A stretch of DNA of 64,000 nt from Oscillospiraceae bacterium (GCA_902362965.1 CABIYQ010000003.1:163473-227472); one strand, 5' to 3'. Shown: positions 28,250 to 42,592, numbered from the stretch's first letter. A program made the numbers and translations. Notes: generated by a model not told the origin, from the letters alone.

Positions 28250-29788
28250 TTGAAAAAATTTTTTAAAAAAATATTTAACAGAAATTTTCTTATAATACTG
28301 CTTCTTGCCGTTCAGGCTCTTTTTATGCTTGCTTGTTTTTTTAAACTTTATGAATATACTAATCTGATCTATGGCGCACAGACTATTCTGTCTCTTTTAA
28401 TGGTATGCTTCGTTATAAACAAAAAGGAAACTAATCCTGCATACAAGCTTTCATGGACCATTCTAATTATGTTGATACCTATCGTTGGAGCACTAATTTA
28501 TATCCTTCTTCATGCAGAACTGGGTACTCTGTTCTTCAAAGGGAAGAAAAATCAGATCATAAAAATGACAAAACCATTGATCCCTCAGGACAAAAACATT
28601 CTATACGATCTTGAAAGAGAAAGTATTTATATGGCTCATCTTGCAAAGTACGTAAATGATTACGGCGGATATCCTATATATAAAAATACGACTGTTGAAT
28701 ATTATAGCGTCGGCGAAGAAAAATACGCTTCTATGCTTTATGAGCTGGAAAAAGCAGAGCGTTTTATTTTTATGGAATATTTCATTATTGATCATGGCAA
28801 AATGTGGAATACCATACTTGATATTCTTGAAAGAAAAGCAGAACAGGGCGTCGAAGTAAGACTTTTATACGACGGTATGGGAAGCCAGTTTCTTCTGCCT
28901 AATCACTACGATAAATATCTGGAAACCAAAGGTATAAAATGCCGTATATTCAATGAATTCAGACCTTTCCTTTCAACTGCGCAAAACAACCGCGATCACA
29001 GAAAAATTTTGGTAATAGACGGAACGACTGCATTTAACGGCGGCGTAAACCTGGCTGATGAATATATAAATGAAAAAGAACGTTTCGGTCATTGGAAGGA
29101 TACCGCAGTAATGCTTAAAGGCGAAGCTGTATGGAGCTTTACCGTTATGTTTATACAAATGTGGGAATGGAAAACCAAACAACTGAGCGATTATGAAAAA
29201 TACAGACCGGCAAATATATCCCAATTTAATCGTATAAGCGAAGGATACGTTCTGCCGTACGGCGACTCCCCTACTGACAATGAGCCTGTAGGAGAATTGG
29301 TATATCTTAATATTATTAATAAAGCCCAAAAATACGTTTATATAACTACTCCGTATTTGGTTATTGACAATGAAATGATAACGGCGTTGGGATTTGCAGT
29401 TAAAAGCGGCGTTGACGTAAAAATTATAGTCCCTCACATTGCAGATAAATGGTATGTAAATATATTGAGTTGGAATTATTATAAGGAACTTATTAATCTG
29501 GGTGTTAAGATTTATGAATATATGCCGGGCTTTATACATGCGAAAAATTTCGTTTCAGACGACAGTACTGCAATAGTGGGAACAATAAACATGGATTACA
29601 GAAGTCTGTATCTTCATTTTGAATGCGCAACGCTGATGTATAAAACACCTTCTGTTTCAAGAATTAAAATGGATTTTTTGAATACTCTTGCAAAATCACG
29701 AAAAATAACCATGGAGGACTGTAAAAAACGTCCTTTAATTAAAAGGATTATCGGCGGAATTTTCAGAATGATCGCTCCCCTTATGTAA
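28250..29788 (+). CDS. cls: Cardiolipin synthase (phospholipase D superfamily)
   Basis: A 512-residue membrane enzyme that joins two phosphatidylglycerols into cardiolipin. Two N-terminal helices lie within residues 13-85, with the PLDNc-like KLSWTILIMLIPIVGALIY part. Two HKD active sites follow: NRDHRKILVIDG near 245 and FIHAKNFVSDD near 425, each with the downstream Gly/Asn pattern (GGVNLADEY and GTINMDYRS). The start is TTG at 28250 with GGGAGG at 28235-28240. It has its own promoter and stands alone before mrp. Confidence 0.95.
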   Translation: MKKFFKKIFNRNFLIILLLAVQALFMLACFFKLYEYTNLIYGAQTILSLLMVCFVINKKETNPAYKLSWTILIMLIPIVGALIYILLHAELGTLFFKGKKNQIIKMTKPLIPQDKNILYDLERESIYMAHLAKYVNDYGGYPIYKNTTVEYYSVGEEKYASMLYELEKAERFIFMEYFIIDHGKMWNTILDILERKAEQGVEVRLLYDGMGSQFLLPNHYDKYLETKGIKCRIFNEFRPFLSTAQNNRDHRKILVIDGTTAFNGGVNLADEYINEKERFGHWKDTAVMLKGEAVWSFTVMFIQMWEWKTKQLSDYEKYRPANISQFNRISEGYVLPYGDSPTDNEPVGELVYLNIINKAQKYVYITTPYLVIDNEMITALGFAVKSGVDVKIIVPHIADKWYVNILSWNYYKELINLGVKIYEYMPGFIHAKNFVSDDSTAIVGTINMDYRSLYLHFECATLMYKTPSVSRIKMDFLNTLAKSRKITMEDCKKRPLIKRIIGGIFRMIAPLM

Positions 29789-29841
29789 TTCTTTATAACA
29801 AAAAATTTAGCCGTAATTATACGGCGGAATGGAGAAATATT

Positions 29842-30681
29842 ATGAGTGAATGTACACACGACTGTTCATCATGCAGCCAGGACTGCGGTGAAAGAGACAA
29901 AACAAGCATGCTGGAAAAGCCGCATGCTCAAAGCAGAATAAAAAAAGTTATAGGTATCGTCAGCGGAAAAGGCGGCGTAGGAAAATCAATAGTTTCCTCA
30001 ATACTTGCCGTAAACATGAACAGAAAGGGATTTAAAACCGCTGTTCTGGACGCTGATATTACCGGTCCGTCTATTCCTAAAGCCTTTGGTATAAAAGAAA
30101 AAGCAGCGGGTTCTGAAGAAGGTATTTTCCCGGCTGAAAGCGCTACAGGTATTAATATTATGTCTGTAAATCTTATGTTGGAAAACGATACGGATCCTGT
30201 TATTTGGAGAGGTCCTGTTATCGCCGGAGTAGTTAAACAGTTCTGGACCGACGTAATGTGGGGAGATATTGACTATATGTTTGTCGATATGCCTCCGGGA
30301 ACCGGCGACGTTCCCCTTACAGTTTTTCAGTCTATACCAGTTGACGGTATCATTGTAGTAACTTCTCCTCAGGAGCTTGTCTCAATGATTGTTGCAAAAG
30401 CCGTTAAAATGGCTGAAATGATGGATATTCCTATAATTGGTATAGTTGAAAATATGAGTTACGCTCAGTGTCCTGACTGCGGTAAGAAAATAAATATTTT
30501 CGGCGAAAGCAAGCTTGATAAGGTAGCGGAAGAATATAATCTGAAAGTACTGGGCAGACTTCCGATTGATCCGAAGCTTGCAGCAGCCTGTGATAAAGGA
30601 GCTATTGAGCTTTATTCCGGAAACTGGTTAGATGAAGCGTCAGATATAATTGAAAGCGTTGAAAATCGACAGTGCGATTGA
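29842..30681 (+). CDS. mrp: Mrp/NBP35 family Fe-S cluster carrier ATPase
   Basis: A 279-residue cytosolic P-loop ATPase of the Mrp/ApbC group that carries iron-sulfur clusters to apo-proteins. The N-terminal tail has a Cys-rich stretch (CTHDCSSCSQDC), as in NBP35-like members, followed by the deviant Walker A GKGGVGKS near 46-53 and DADITGPSIP. CPDC near 212-215 is the CxxC that bridges a cluster between two subunits. TGGAGAAA precedes the ATG. A very strong terminator ends the unit. In an anaerobe rich in Fe-S enzymes (PflA, HydE) the role fits. Confidence 0.95.
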   Translation: MSECTHDCSSCSQDCGERDKTSMLEKPHAQSRIKKVIGIVSGKGGVGKSIVSSILAVNMNRKGFKTAVLDADITGPSIPKAFGIKEKAAGSEEGIFPAESATGINIMSVNLMLENDTDPVIWRGPVIAGVVKQFWTDVMWGDIDYMFVDMPPGTGDVPLTVFQSIPVDGIIVVTSPQELVSMIVAKAVKMAEMMDIPIIGIVENMSYAQCPDCGKKINIFGESKLDKVAEEYNLKVLGRLPIDPKLAAACDKGAIELYSGNWLDEASDIIESVENRQCD

Positions 30682-30713
30682 GTTAAGCAATAAAATTTCA
30701 GCACTTATAAAAT

Positions 30714-30752
30714 AAATTTTAAGCGGACGGTTAAACGTCCGCTTAAAATTTT
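30714..30752 (+). terminator. Strong terminator after mrp
   Basis: A 16-base perfect stem (30714-30729 with 30736-30751) around GTTAAA, its 3' arm ending in TTTT. It insulates rpoB from mrp. Confidence 0.93.
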
Positions 30753-30763
30753 GTAAAAAGCAC

Positions 30764-30792
30764 TTGACAAATTTAAAAAAATGTACTATAAT
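30764..30792 (+). promoter_or_regulatory. Consensus promoter of rpoBC
   Basis: TTGACA (30764-30769), 17-base spacer and TATAAT (30787-30792): both boxes match the sigma-A consensus exactly. The transcript would start near 30799, leaving a leader of about 165 bases before rpoB. Confidence 0.92.
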
Positions 30793-30799
30793 TATAAAA

Positions 30800-30963
30800 T
30801 GTATCAATATGACTGAACAGATTTCTTGACAAAATAGTATAACATATATTTGATTTTATGTCAAGATGCTTTTTTGAAAAAATACGGAATTAAAAAAATC
30901 CGTGAGAAGTAATCCGTTCCGGCAGTAAAAAAACTGCTGTAAAAAACAAGGAGGTCTCCGCCT
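30800..30963 (+). promoter_or_regulatory. Structured rpoB leader with attenuator-like hairpin
   Basis: CTTGACA (30825-30831) pairs with TGTCAAG (30859-30865) with extra A-T pairs inside, and six T follow at 30870-30875, resembling an intrinsic terminator. Two more small hairpins follow (around 30883-30903 and GCAGT/ACTGC near 30920-30935). The AAGGAGG ribosome site at 30949-30955 lies in GGAGGTCTCC, partly self-complementary. Confidence 0.5.
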
Positions 30964-34740
<3,777 letters not shown>

Positions 34741-34794
34741 TACTACGCACATTGGAATAGCCATTTCCCGTGCGACTGACTAGGAGGTAACGGT

Positions 34795-37700
34795 TTGGAA
34801 TTTAATACTTTTGATTCAATAAAAATCGGTCTTGCATCCCCTGAGCAGATAAGAAGCTGGTCATACGGTGTTGTTGAAAGACCTGAAACTATAAATTACA
34901 GAACCCAGAAACCCGAAAGGGACGGTCTTTTCTGTGAAAGAATATTCGGACCTACCAAGGACTGGGAATGTCACTGCGGAAAGTTCAAGAAAATACGTTT
35001 TAAGGGTAAGGTCTGCGACCGCTGCGGCGTTGAAGTTACCCGCGCAAAGGTAAGACGTGAAAGAATGGGTCACATCGAACTTTCAGCTCCGGTTTCACAT
35101 ATATGGTATTTTAAGGGAACGCCTTCCAGAATAGGTCAGGTGCTTGAAATATCACAAAAGCGTCTTGAAGAAATTCTTTATTTTACAAAGTATATTGTTC
35201 TTGACCCGGGCAATACCGGAGAGCTTATTAAAAAACAGCTCCTTTCCGAAAAAGAATATCTTGACGCCAGAGAAAAATACGGTGATGATTTTGTTGCCGA
35301 AATGGGTGCGGAAGCTATTCAGAAGCTTCTTCATGAATATGATCCTGAAAGATACGACGTATATAAAAACAGACTTATAAACTCAGGAAAAATATCTCTG
35401 GGCGGAAAAAAAGCGGAATGTACACATTCTCCTCTGACATGCGAATGTGATGAATGCAAGACTTTTGCTGAGCTCGATACTGAGTGGAGAAACAATCTTG
35501 AGGTTGTTTCAGACGATCTGAAAGAAGAACTTAAAGGTCTTCCAACCGGTCAGAAGAAAATCAAGCTTTTAAAAAGGCTTGAAATAATCGAAGCATTCAG
35601 ACTTTCCGGAAATAAACCGGAATGGATGATACTGAATGTAATTCCGGTAATTCCTCCGGATATACGTCCTATGGTTATGCTGGACGGCGGACGTTATGCT
35701 ACTTCAGACCTTAATGATCTTTACAGACGTGTTATAAACAGAAATAACCGTCTTAAGAGAATGCTTGAACTTGAAGCTCCTGATATCATTATCAGGAATG
35801 AAAAAAGAATGCTTCAGGAAGCCGTTGACGCTCTTATTGACAACGGCCGTCACGGCAGACCTGTAACAGGTCCTAATAACCGTGCGCTGAAATCACTATC
35901 TGATATGCTTAAGGGTAAACAGGGACGTTTCCGTCAGAATCTTCTTGGTAAGCGTGTAGACTATTCTGGACGTTCGGTTATCGTAGTCGGACCTGAACTT
36001 AAAATGTATCAGTGCGGTCTTCCAAAGGAAATGGCACTGGAGCTTTTCAAGCCTTTCGTACTGAAAAGACTGGTAGATACAAAGGTCATTGCTAATATAA
36101 AGAGTGCAAGAAAAATGGTTGACAGAGCTTCAACAGAAGTATGGGATGCTCTTGAAAATGTAATTAAGGATCACCCTGTAATGCTCAACCGTGCCCCCAC
36201 GCTTCACAGACTGGGTATTCAGGCGTTTGAACCTGTTCTGGTTGAGGGACGTGCAATCAAGCTTCATCCGCTGGTTTGTACAGCTTTTAACGCTGACTTT
36301 GACGGCGACCAGATGGCAGTTCATCTGCCTCTTTCAGCAGAAGCACAGGCAGAAGCACGATTCCTTATGCTTGCAGCAAATAACCTGTTAAAACCTTCCG
36401 ACGGTTGTCCTGTTGCCGTACCTTCACAGGATATGGTACTTGGCTCTTATTACCTGACAATGCAGAAGGAAGGAGAAAAGGGCGAAGGCAAGGTTTTCAG
36501 AGACGTTAATGAAGCTCTTATGGCATATCATGAACACGACGTTTCACTTCATGCCGCAATCAAGGTAAGAATTACAAAGGATATCGGCGATAAAACAGTT
36601 TCCAAGATAATCGACTGTACAGTAGGACGTCTGATATTCAACGAAAGTATCCCACAGAATCTGGGATATGTTGACAGAACTAATTCCGATAAGCAGTTTG
36701 ATCTTGAAATTGCATTCCTCGTAGGTAAAAAACAGCTTTCAAATATTATTGAAAGATGTATAAGAATTCACGGTACAACTACAACTTCGGAAGTGCTTGA
36801 TAAAATCAAGGCTCTCGGATTTAAATATTCAACACAGGCATCTATTACCGTTGCCGTTTGCGACGCTACGATACCTCCGCAGAAAAAGGATATTCTTGCA
36901 GAGGCTGACAAGAAAATTGATGTTATCACAAAACAATACGACTACGGTTATATTTCATCAGAAGAAAAATCAAAGAAAGTAATCGACGTATGGAACAAGG
37001 CTACCGATGATGTTACAACTGCACTGAAAACAGGACTTGATAAATATAATCCTATTTTCATGATGGCTGATTCCGGTGCCCGTGGTAGTATCAATCAGAT
37101 AAGACAGCTTGCCGGTATGCGTGGACTTATTGCAAATACTTCCGGTACTACAATCGAGATTCCTATCAGAGCCAATTACCGTGAAGGTCTTAACATTCTG
37201 GAATACTTCATTTCTTCACGAGGCGCCAGAAAAGGTCTTGCCGATACCGCTCTTCGTACCGCCGATTCAGGTTACCTTACAAGACGTCTTGTCGATGTAT
37301 CACAGGACGTTATTATCAGTGAGCATGACTGTCATGCTGCCGACGGTATTGAAGTTTATGAAATCAGAAACGGCAATGAAATTATTGAACCGCTGATTGA
37401 AAGACTTTTAGGAAGATACCTTGTTGACGATCTGAAAGACTCTGCAACCGGTGAGATTATTATGTCCAAAGATAAGATCATTACTGAAGCAGACGCAAAG
37501 AGAATCTGTGAATCCGGCGTTGAAAGAATTAAGATCCGTTCTGTTCTTCATTGCAAATCCAAACACGGCGTATGTGCGAAATGTTATGGCGCTAACCTTG
37601 CAAACGGTAATCTTGTTGCCGTTGGTGAAGCTGTCGGTATCATTGCCGCACAGTCAATCGGTGAACCTGGTACGCAGCTTACAATGAGAACTTTCCATAC

Positions 37701-38529
37701 AGGCGGTATTGCGTCTGCGGAAGATATTACACAGGGTCTGCCTCGTGTCGAGGAACTGTTTGAGGCAAGACGACCTAAAAATGCTGCTATACTTTCTAAA
37801 ATTGACGGCGTTGTTCATATTGAAGAAATCAAGACTACCAGAAATGTTATCGTCACAAATCATGAAACAAATGAATCTGAAACGTATATGGTACCTTACA
37901 ATTTCAAGATCAGAGTTAAGGAAAATGAAGTAATTGAAAAGGGTACAAAGCTGACTGAGGGTAACGTTTATCCGTCTGATATTCTCAGCATTCTCGGTGT
38001 TCAGGCAGTTCAGAATTATATTATTCATGAAGTTCAGAAGGTTTACCGCTTACAGGGTGTTGACATCAACGATAAGCACATCGAAGTAATCGTTCGTCAA
38101 ATGCTCAGAAAGATCAAGGTTGACGAATCAGGAAGCAGCTATCTTCTTCCCGGAGCAATGGTTGATAAAAAAGAAGTGGACGCTATTAACAATTCAATCA
38201 GAGACAGAATGGAAAACGGAGAAGAAAATCTTGAATATGTTACCGTTCTTCCTGTACTTCAGGGTATTACAAAAGCGTCTTCAAGCTCTGACAGTTTCCT
38301 GTCGGCGGCATCATTCCAGGAAACAACCAAGGCTCTCACTGACGCCGCAATCAGAGGCAAAAGCGATAAGCTTCTTGGTCTTAAGGAAAATGTTATTATC
38401 GGTAAACTTATTCCTGCCGGTACTGGTATGGATATTTACAATAAGGTTTCGGTTGTAAGAAATGAAGGATATGGAGCTGAACAGCATTCTTCATCACCGT
38501 CTCCGACAGTTACAATCCCTAATATATAA
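34795..38529 (+). CDS. rpoC: RNA polymerase beta-prime subunit
   Basis: The 1244-residue beta-prime subunit. The N-terminal zinc finger ([20 protein letters not shown]), the catalytic magnesium loop [14 protein letters not shown], the trigger-loop region and the second zinc site ([17 protein letters not shown]) are all present. The start is TTG at 34795 with GGAGGT at 34783-34788; no ATG lies near. The gap from rpoB is 54 bases and no promoter is seen there. The gene ends with a strong terminator. Confidence 0.98.
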   Translation: MEFNTFDSIKIGLASPEQIRSWSYGVVERPETINYRTQKPERDGLFCERIFGPTKDWECHCGKFKKIRFKGKVCDRCGVEVTRAKVRRERMGHIELSAPVSHIWYFKGTPSRIGQVLEISQKRLEEILYFTKYIVLDPGNTGELIKKQLLSEKEYLDAREKYGDDFVAEMGAEAIQKLLHEYDPERYDVYKNRLINSGKISLGGKKAECTHSPLTCECDECKTFAELDTEWRNNLEVVSDDLKEELKGLPTGQKKIKLLKRLEIIEAFRLSGNKPEWMILNVIPVIPPDIRPMVMLDGGRYATSDLNDLYRRVINRNNRLKRMLELEAPDIIIRNEKRMLQEAVDALIDNGRHGRPVTGPNNRALKSLSDMLKGKQGRFRQNLLGKRVDYSGRSVIVVGPELKMYQCGLPKEMALELFKPFVLKRLVDTKVIANIKSARKMVDRASTEVWDALENVIKDHPVMLNRAPTLHRLGIQAFEPVLVEGRAIKLHPLVCTAFNADFDGDQMAVHLPLSAEAQAEARFLMLAANNLLKPSDGCPVAVPSQDMVLGSYYLTMQKEGEKGEGKVFRDVNEALMAYHEHDVSLHAAIKVRITKDIGDKTVSKIIDCTVGRLIFNESIPQNLGYVDRTNSDKQFDLEIAFLVGKKQLSNIIERCIRIHGTTTTSEVLDKIKALGFKYSTQASITVAVCDATIPPQKKDILAEADKKIDVITKQYDYGYISSEEKSKKVIDVWNKATDDVTTALKTGLDKYNPIFMMADSGARGSINQIRQLAGMRGLIANTSGTTIEIPIRANYREGLNILEYFISSRGARKGLADTALRTADSGYLTRRLVDVSQDVIISEHDCHAADGIEVYEIRNGNEIIEPLIERLLGRYLVDDLKDSATGEIIMSKDKIITEADAKRICESGVERIKIRSVLHCKSKHGVCAKCYGANLANGNLVAVGEAVGIIAAQSIGEPGTQLTMRTFHTGGIASAEDITQGLPRVEELFEARRPKNAAILSKIDGVVHIEEIKTTRNVIVTNHETNESETYMVPYNFKIRVKENEVIEKGTKLTEGNVYPSDILSILGVQAVQNYIIHEVQKVYRLQGVDINDKHIEVIVRQMLRKIKVDESGSSYLLPGAMVDKKEVDAINNSIRDRMENGEENLEYVTVLPVLQGITKASSSSDSFLSAASFQETTKALTDAAIRGKSDKLLGLKENVIIGKLIPAGTGMDIYNKVSVVRNEGYGAEQHSSSPSPTVTIPNI

Positions 38530-38560
38530 AATTACGGTCAAAAGCAAGTATTTTTGACCA

Positions 38561-38596
38561 GCGGCATAGTCCTGTTAAGGGATTATGCCGCTTTTT
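38561..38596 (+). terminator. Terminator of rpoBC
   Basis: A 12-base stem (38561-38572 with 38580-38591) and TTTTT. A weaker hairpin, GGTCAAAA with TTTTTGACC, lies just before it (38535-38559). Confidence 0.92.
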
Positions 38597-38699
38597 GTAA
38601 CTTACCATATAAAATATTTTATCCAAATCCATATAATGTGAACCAAGCTAAAAATATACATACCTGGAAAAAATATTTTTCTCTTTAATTTGATATTTA

Positions 38700-38728
38700 T
38701 TTACATTTTCCCTCAAACATGATATAAT
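38700..38728 (+). promoter_or_regulatory. Promoter of comM
   Basis: TTTACA (38700-38705) and TATAAT (38723-38728) with a 17-base spacer. Confidence 0.75.
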
Positions 38729-38730
38729 AT

Positions 38731-38749
38731 ATGTAATTGTAAATTACAT
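38731..38749. promoter_or_regulatory. Perfect 19-base palindrome at the comM transcription start
   Basis: ATGTAATT-GTA-AATTACAT lies immediately after the -10 box and covers the expected start point, an ideal place for a repressor. It also would form a hairpin at the very 5' end of the transcript. Confidence 0.6.
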
Positions 38750-38765
38750 ACCGGAGGGGCATTTT

Positions 38766-40310
38766 ATGTTTGCAAAAATTAACAGTCTTGGTCTTTTCGG
38801 ACTGAATGCATTCAATGTTGATGTTGAAATAGAAATAAGCCGTGGAATTCCGGCATTTGATATCGTAGGACTTCCCGATCTTGTAGTAAAGGAAAGCCGT
38901 GAAAGAATAAAAGCATCTATGAGATGCTGCAATATAGAATTTCCCGTGGCTAAGGTAATGGTAAACCTCGCCCCTGCCGGAACAAGAAAAAGCGGTTCTG
39001 TTCACGATATTGCTATACTTGTTGCCGTACTGAAAGCCGCAGGCTATATTAAAGAAAATCTTGACTCCTGCTGCTTCATCGGAGAACTTTCATTAAACGG
39101 TACCCTGCGTCCTATAGAAGGCGTCCTGCCTATGGTTCTGCTTGCAAGAGAAACCGGTTTTAAATCAGTATTCGTACCCAAGGACAATGCTTTTGAAGCT
39201 TCCGTTGCCGAAGGTATCGACATATATGCAGCCGAATCTGTATCACAAATCCTTGACCATTTTACAATGCGTACAAGAATTGAAAAACAACCGAAATTCA
39301 TACCTGAAAATAAACCGGAAAACTATACGTTTGATTTTTCAGATGTCAAAGGTCAAAAAACAGCCAAAGCAGCTCTTGAAATTGCCGCAGCTGGAGGACA
39401 TAATGCACTTCTTATCGGTACTCCCGGAAGCGGAAAAAGTATGCTGGCAAAGCGAATGCCTTCTATACTTCCGGAAATGACATTTGAAGAATCAATTGAA
39501 ACTACAAAAATACATTCAATATCCGGATTGCTCGACCCCAAATCGCCGTTAGTTACCGAAAGACCTTTCCGGACTCCCCATCATACTATTTCTGCCGCCG
39601 GTCTTGCCGGAGGCGGTTCAATACCCAAACCCGGAGAAATTTCTCTTGCTCATAACGGTCTACTTTTTCTGGACGAACTTGCGGAATTTGACCGCAAAAC
39701 ACTTGAAATATTAAGACAGCCTCTGGAGGACGGAAAAGTCACTATTTCAAGAGCGGCAGGAACAGTGGTTTATCCGGCATCAATAATGCTCATAGCAGCA
39801 ATGAACCCCTGTCCCTGCGGCTATTACGGACATCCCGGAAACAAATGCCGTTGCTCTCACAAACAGGTTTCAACATATCTTTCCAAAATATCCGGACCCC
39901 TTCTGGACAGATTTGATCTGCATATTGAAGCCGCTCCTGTTGAATTTCAGGATCTTTCATCAAATAAAAAAGAAGAATCCTCTTCTGAAATACGAAAAAG
40001 AGTAACAAAAGCCAGAGATATACAAAATGAAAGATTTAAAAACAGTAAAATAAACTGCAATGCAAATATAACTCCTGACAGGCTTCAGGAATTCTGTATG
40101 ATGAGTGACAGCGCCAAAGCTTTTATCGGAAACGCTTTTGACAAGCTTGGTTTATCTGCAAGAGCATATGACAGAATTCTGAAAGTTGCAAGAACAATTG
40201 CTGATCTGAAATCCAGCGAAATAATAGAAAAAGAACATATATCCGCTGCTATACAGTTCAGAAGCCTTGATAGAAAATATTGGAATATGGAACAAGACAA
40301 CAGTAAATAA
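38766..40310 (+). CDS. comM: YifB/ComM family Mg-chelatase-like AAA+ ATPase
   Basis: A 514-residue AAA+ protein. The N-terminal Lon-like domain begins FAKINSLGLFGLNAFNVDVE and has the substrate-like PAGTRKSGSVHDIAI. The magnesium-chelatase ATPase follows, with GTPGSGKSMLAKRMP, LLFLDELAEF, and the C-terminal AYDRILKVARTIADL. ComM is a branch-migration helicase that helps integrate DNA taken up by transformation in proteobacteria; in Firmicutes the role is less clear. CCGGAGGGG precedes the ATG. It has its own promoter with a palindromic operator. rodA follows. Confidence 0.93.
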   Translation: MFAKINSLGLFGLNAFNVDVEIEISRGIPAFDIVGLPDLVVKESRERIKASMRCCNIEFPVAKVMVNLAPAGTRKSGSVHDIAILVAVLKAAGYIKENLDSCCFIGELSLNGTLRPIEGVLPMVLLARETGFKSVFVPKDNAFEASVAEGIDIYAAESVSQILDHFTMRTRIEKQPKFIPENKPENYTFDFSDVKGQKTAKAALEIAAAGGHNALLIGTPGSGKSMLAKRMPSILPEMTFEESIETTKIHSISGLLDPKSPLVTERPFRTPHHTISAAGLAGGGSIPKPGEISLAHNGLLFLDELAEFDRKTLEILRQPLEDGKVTISRAAGTVVYPASIMLIAAMNPCPCGYYGHPGNKCRCSHKQVSTYLSKISGPLLDRFDLHIEAAPVEFQDLSSNKKEESSSEIRKRVTKARDIQNERFKNSKINCNANITPDRLQEFCMMSDSAKAFIGNAFDKLGLSARAYDRILKVARTIADLKSSEIIEKEHISAAIQFRSLDRKYWNMEQDNSK

Positions 40311-40382
40311 TTTCAGAATCTATTCGTGAATACTCATGAAAACAGATTCTTATTACTCGGCAAACAGAAGAAAGGTAAAATT

Positions 40383-41528
40383 ATGAATACACTTGTTAAA
40401 AAAATCTCCAAATACTATAAACGTCTTGATAAGGGACTGCTTATAGCAGTAACGGTATGTGCGCTGATAGGCGTAATTATGCTTTATTCCATGTATAAAG
40501 TCGGTATAGGAGACATTGAAAAGCGTACCTATATTATACAGCTTATATCTACCGGACTCGGAATTGCAGTATGCTTCATTATAGCGTCAATTGATTATCA
40601 TCATCTGGTTAAATTGTGGTTTCTATATGCTCCTGCCTCTATTGCTCTTGTGCTACTGACTTTTACCGGTCTGGGTCTCCAGCGCGCCGGAGCAGATGAC
40701 AGAGCGTGGCTTAATCTGGGATTCACTACCCTTCAGCCTTCGGAATTCCTGAAGCTTGCTTTTATTCTTACTTTTTCATTTCATCTTTACAAAGATGAAG
40801 AAAACATAAATCATCCGCTTCATCTTTTGTTATTGATTATTCACGGAGCAATACCAATCGGACTTGTGGCGCTGCAAGGAGACTACGGTACGGCTATGGT
40901 GTTTATTCTTATGTTTGTAGTAATGCTGTTTTCAGCAGGACTTTCTATAAAATATATAATTGCTGCGATTGTAATTACTCCTCCGGCAATATATCTTCTC
41001 TGGAACTATGGATTACAATCTCTTCATAAAAATCGTATTTTAGTGCTTATACACCCGGGAACTGATCCTATGGGACTTGAATATCAGCAGAATTTAGGTC
41101 TTGCCGCTCTGGGTTCGGGAAAATTATTTGGTAAAGGTCTCTTTGGAAATAAAGATGATTATGTAATTGTTCCTGAAATGCACAACGACTTTATTTTCTC
41201 ATATATTGGTCAAGTATTTGGATTTGTAGGAGCAATTGCAGTAATCTTAATACTTGCTTACATCTGTATAAAAATACTTAATAACAGCAGAAATACAATG
41301 GACAAGCTGGGAAAGCTTATTTGTCTGGGGACATTTGCTATGATCTTTACTCACTGTTTTATGAACATAGGAATGGTTCTGAAAGTAATGCCTGTTATCG
41401 GAATTCCTTTGCCGTTTTTCAGTGCCGGCGGAACTGCGCTTCTCAGCATGTATATAGCAATCGGACTGGTTTTAAGCTGTTATGCGCACAATGATAAAAA
41501 ATACAGAATGTTCTATGATTATGATTAA
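40383..41528 (+). CDS. rodA: FtsW/RodA/SpoVE family SEDS glycosyltransferase (RodA-like)
   Basis: A 381-residue integral membrane peptidoglycan polymerase with about ten helices. Conserved parts are RAGADDRAWLNLGFTTLQPS, the catalytic-side LQGDYGTAMVF with the essential Asp, MHNDFIFSYIGQ, and IGIPLPFFSAGGTALL near the end. RodA is preferred to FtsW because of length and the HNDFIF motif. A GTG 19 codons earlier is in frame, but AGAAAGG precedes the ATG at 40383. It is not linked to mreBCD here. Confidence 0.93.
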   Translation: MNTLVKKISKYYKRLDKGLLIAVTVCALIGVIMLYSMYKVGIGDIEKRTYIIQLISTGLGIAVCFIIASIDYHHLVKLWFLYAPASIALVLLTFTGLGLQRAGADDRAWLNLGFTTLQPSEFLKLAFILTFSFHLYKDEENINHPLHLLLLIIHGAIPIGLVALQGDYGTAMVFILMFVVMLFSAGLSIKYIIAAIVITPPAIYLLWNYGLQSLHKNRILVLIHPGTDPMGLEYQQNLGLAALGSGKLFGKGLFGNKDDYVIVPEMHNDFIFSYIGQVFGFVGAIAVILILAYICIKILNNSRNTMDKLGKLICLGTFAMIFTHCFMNIGMVLKVMPVIGIPLPFFSAGGTALLSMYIAIGLVLSCYAHNDKKYRMFYDYD

Positions 41529-41554
41529 AATAATATTATTAATTGGAGATTTCT

Positions 41555-42592
41555 ATGAATATTAAAGAGATAATTGACAGAATCTCAAGCACTCATATGG
41601 CTGAAAAGAAAGATATTATTGCAATTATAGAAAACAACTCTAATGATGAATATCTTTTTGAATCAGCTGACAAAATCAGAAAACAGATATATGGTAAAGA
41701 CGTTTATATCAGAGGATTAATTGAACTATCAAATTACTGCAAAAATAACTGCCTTTACTGCGGTATACGCCGTGATAACCATAAAATTAACCGGTACAGA
41801 CTGACGGAACAGGACATTCTGCTGTGCTGTGATACCGGATATGAGCTTGGCTTCCGTACCTTTGTACTGCAAAGCGGTGAAGATTCATTTTTCAGCGACA
41901 GCGTACTTTGCAGTATCATCTCTAAAATAAAAGGAAAATATCCGGATTGTGCGGTAACCCTTTCTCTCGGAGAGCGCACAGAAGAAAGCTATAAAGCATT
42001 ATTTAATGCCGGTGCAGATAGGTATCTGCTGAGACATGAAACTGCAACTAAATCACACTATGAAAAACTTCACCCTGAAGAAATGTCCTTTGACAACCGA
42101 ATAGAATGTTTGAAAACATTAAAGAAAATCGGTTTTCAGACAGGCGCAGGATTTATGGTAGGTTCCCCTTTTCAAACTCATGACAATCTTGTGGAAGATC
42201 TGCTGTTTATTAAAAAATTAGAACCAGAAATGGTTGGAATCGGTCCGTTTATTTCACATAATGAAACACCATTTAAGGATTTTAAAAACGGTACTCTCAG
42301 AGATACTTTGGTTGTGGTTGCTCTTACACGTCTTCTCCTCCCCCATGCCTTGATCCCGTCAACTACCGCCTTGGGAACTATAAATCCCAAAGGAAGAGAA
42401 CTTGGACTAAAAGCAGGAGCTAATGTAGTAATGCCGAATCTGTCTCCGGTAAAATTCAGAAAGCTTTATTCCCTTTACGATAATAAAATCTGTATGGGAG
42501 ATGAAGCAGCAGAATGCAGAAAATGCCTTGAAAGACGAGTTGAATCAGCTGGATATAAAATTGTAACAGACAGAGGTGATTGGCGTGCTTAA
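41555..42592 (+). CDS. hydE: [FeFe]-hydrogenase maturase HydE (radical SAM)
   Basis: A 345-residue radical-SAM enzyme. CKNNCLYCGIRRDN gives the CxxxCxxC cluster motif, FVLQSGEDSFF and MVGSPFQTHDNL are typical of HydE, and the C terminus keeps CMGDEAAECRKCLERRVE, cysteines of the second cluster. HydE helps build the H-cluster of [FeFe] hydrogenases, so the organism probably makes H2. No hydrogenase, HydF or HydG is in the window. TTGGAGAT before the ATG at 41555 sets the start. BioB/ThiH-like relatives are less likely given the motifs. Confidence 0.9.
   Translation: MNIKEIIDRISSTHMAEKKDIIAIIENNSNDEYLFESADKIRKQIYGKDVYIRGLIELSNYCKNNCLYCGIRRDNHKINRYRLTEQDILLCCDTGYELGFRTFVLQSGEDSFFSDSVLCSIISKIKGKYPDCAVTLSLGERTEESYKALFNAGADRYLLRHETATKSHYEKLHPEEMSFDNRIECLKTLKKIGFQTGAGFMVGSPFQTHDNLVEDLLFIKKLEPEMVGIGPFISHNETPFKDFKNGTLRDTLVVVALTRLLLPHALIPSTTALGTINPKGRELGLKAGANVVMPNLSPVKFRKLYSLYDNKICMGDEAAECRKCLERRVESAGYKIVTDRGDWRA

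Noticed and set aside
28973..29539. Long antisense reading frame inside cls
   Set aside because: It is opposite a clear cardiolipin synthase gene, has no ribosome site and no recognisable protein features; a shadow frame.
29809..29824. GCCGT/ACGGC hairpin between cls and mrp as a terminator
   Set aside because: Five-base stem with no U tract; likely meaningless or a minor processing site.
30826..30854. Second rpoB promoter starting at the TTGACA at 30826
   Set aside because: No -10 box lies at 16-18 bases; the only TATATT is 13 bases away. The TTGACA is better explained as a hairpin arm.
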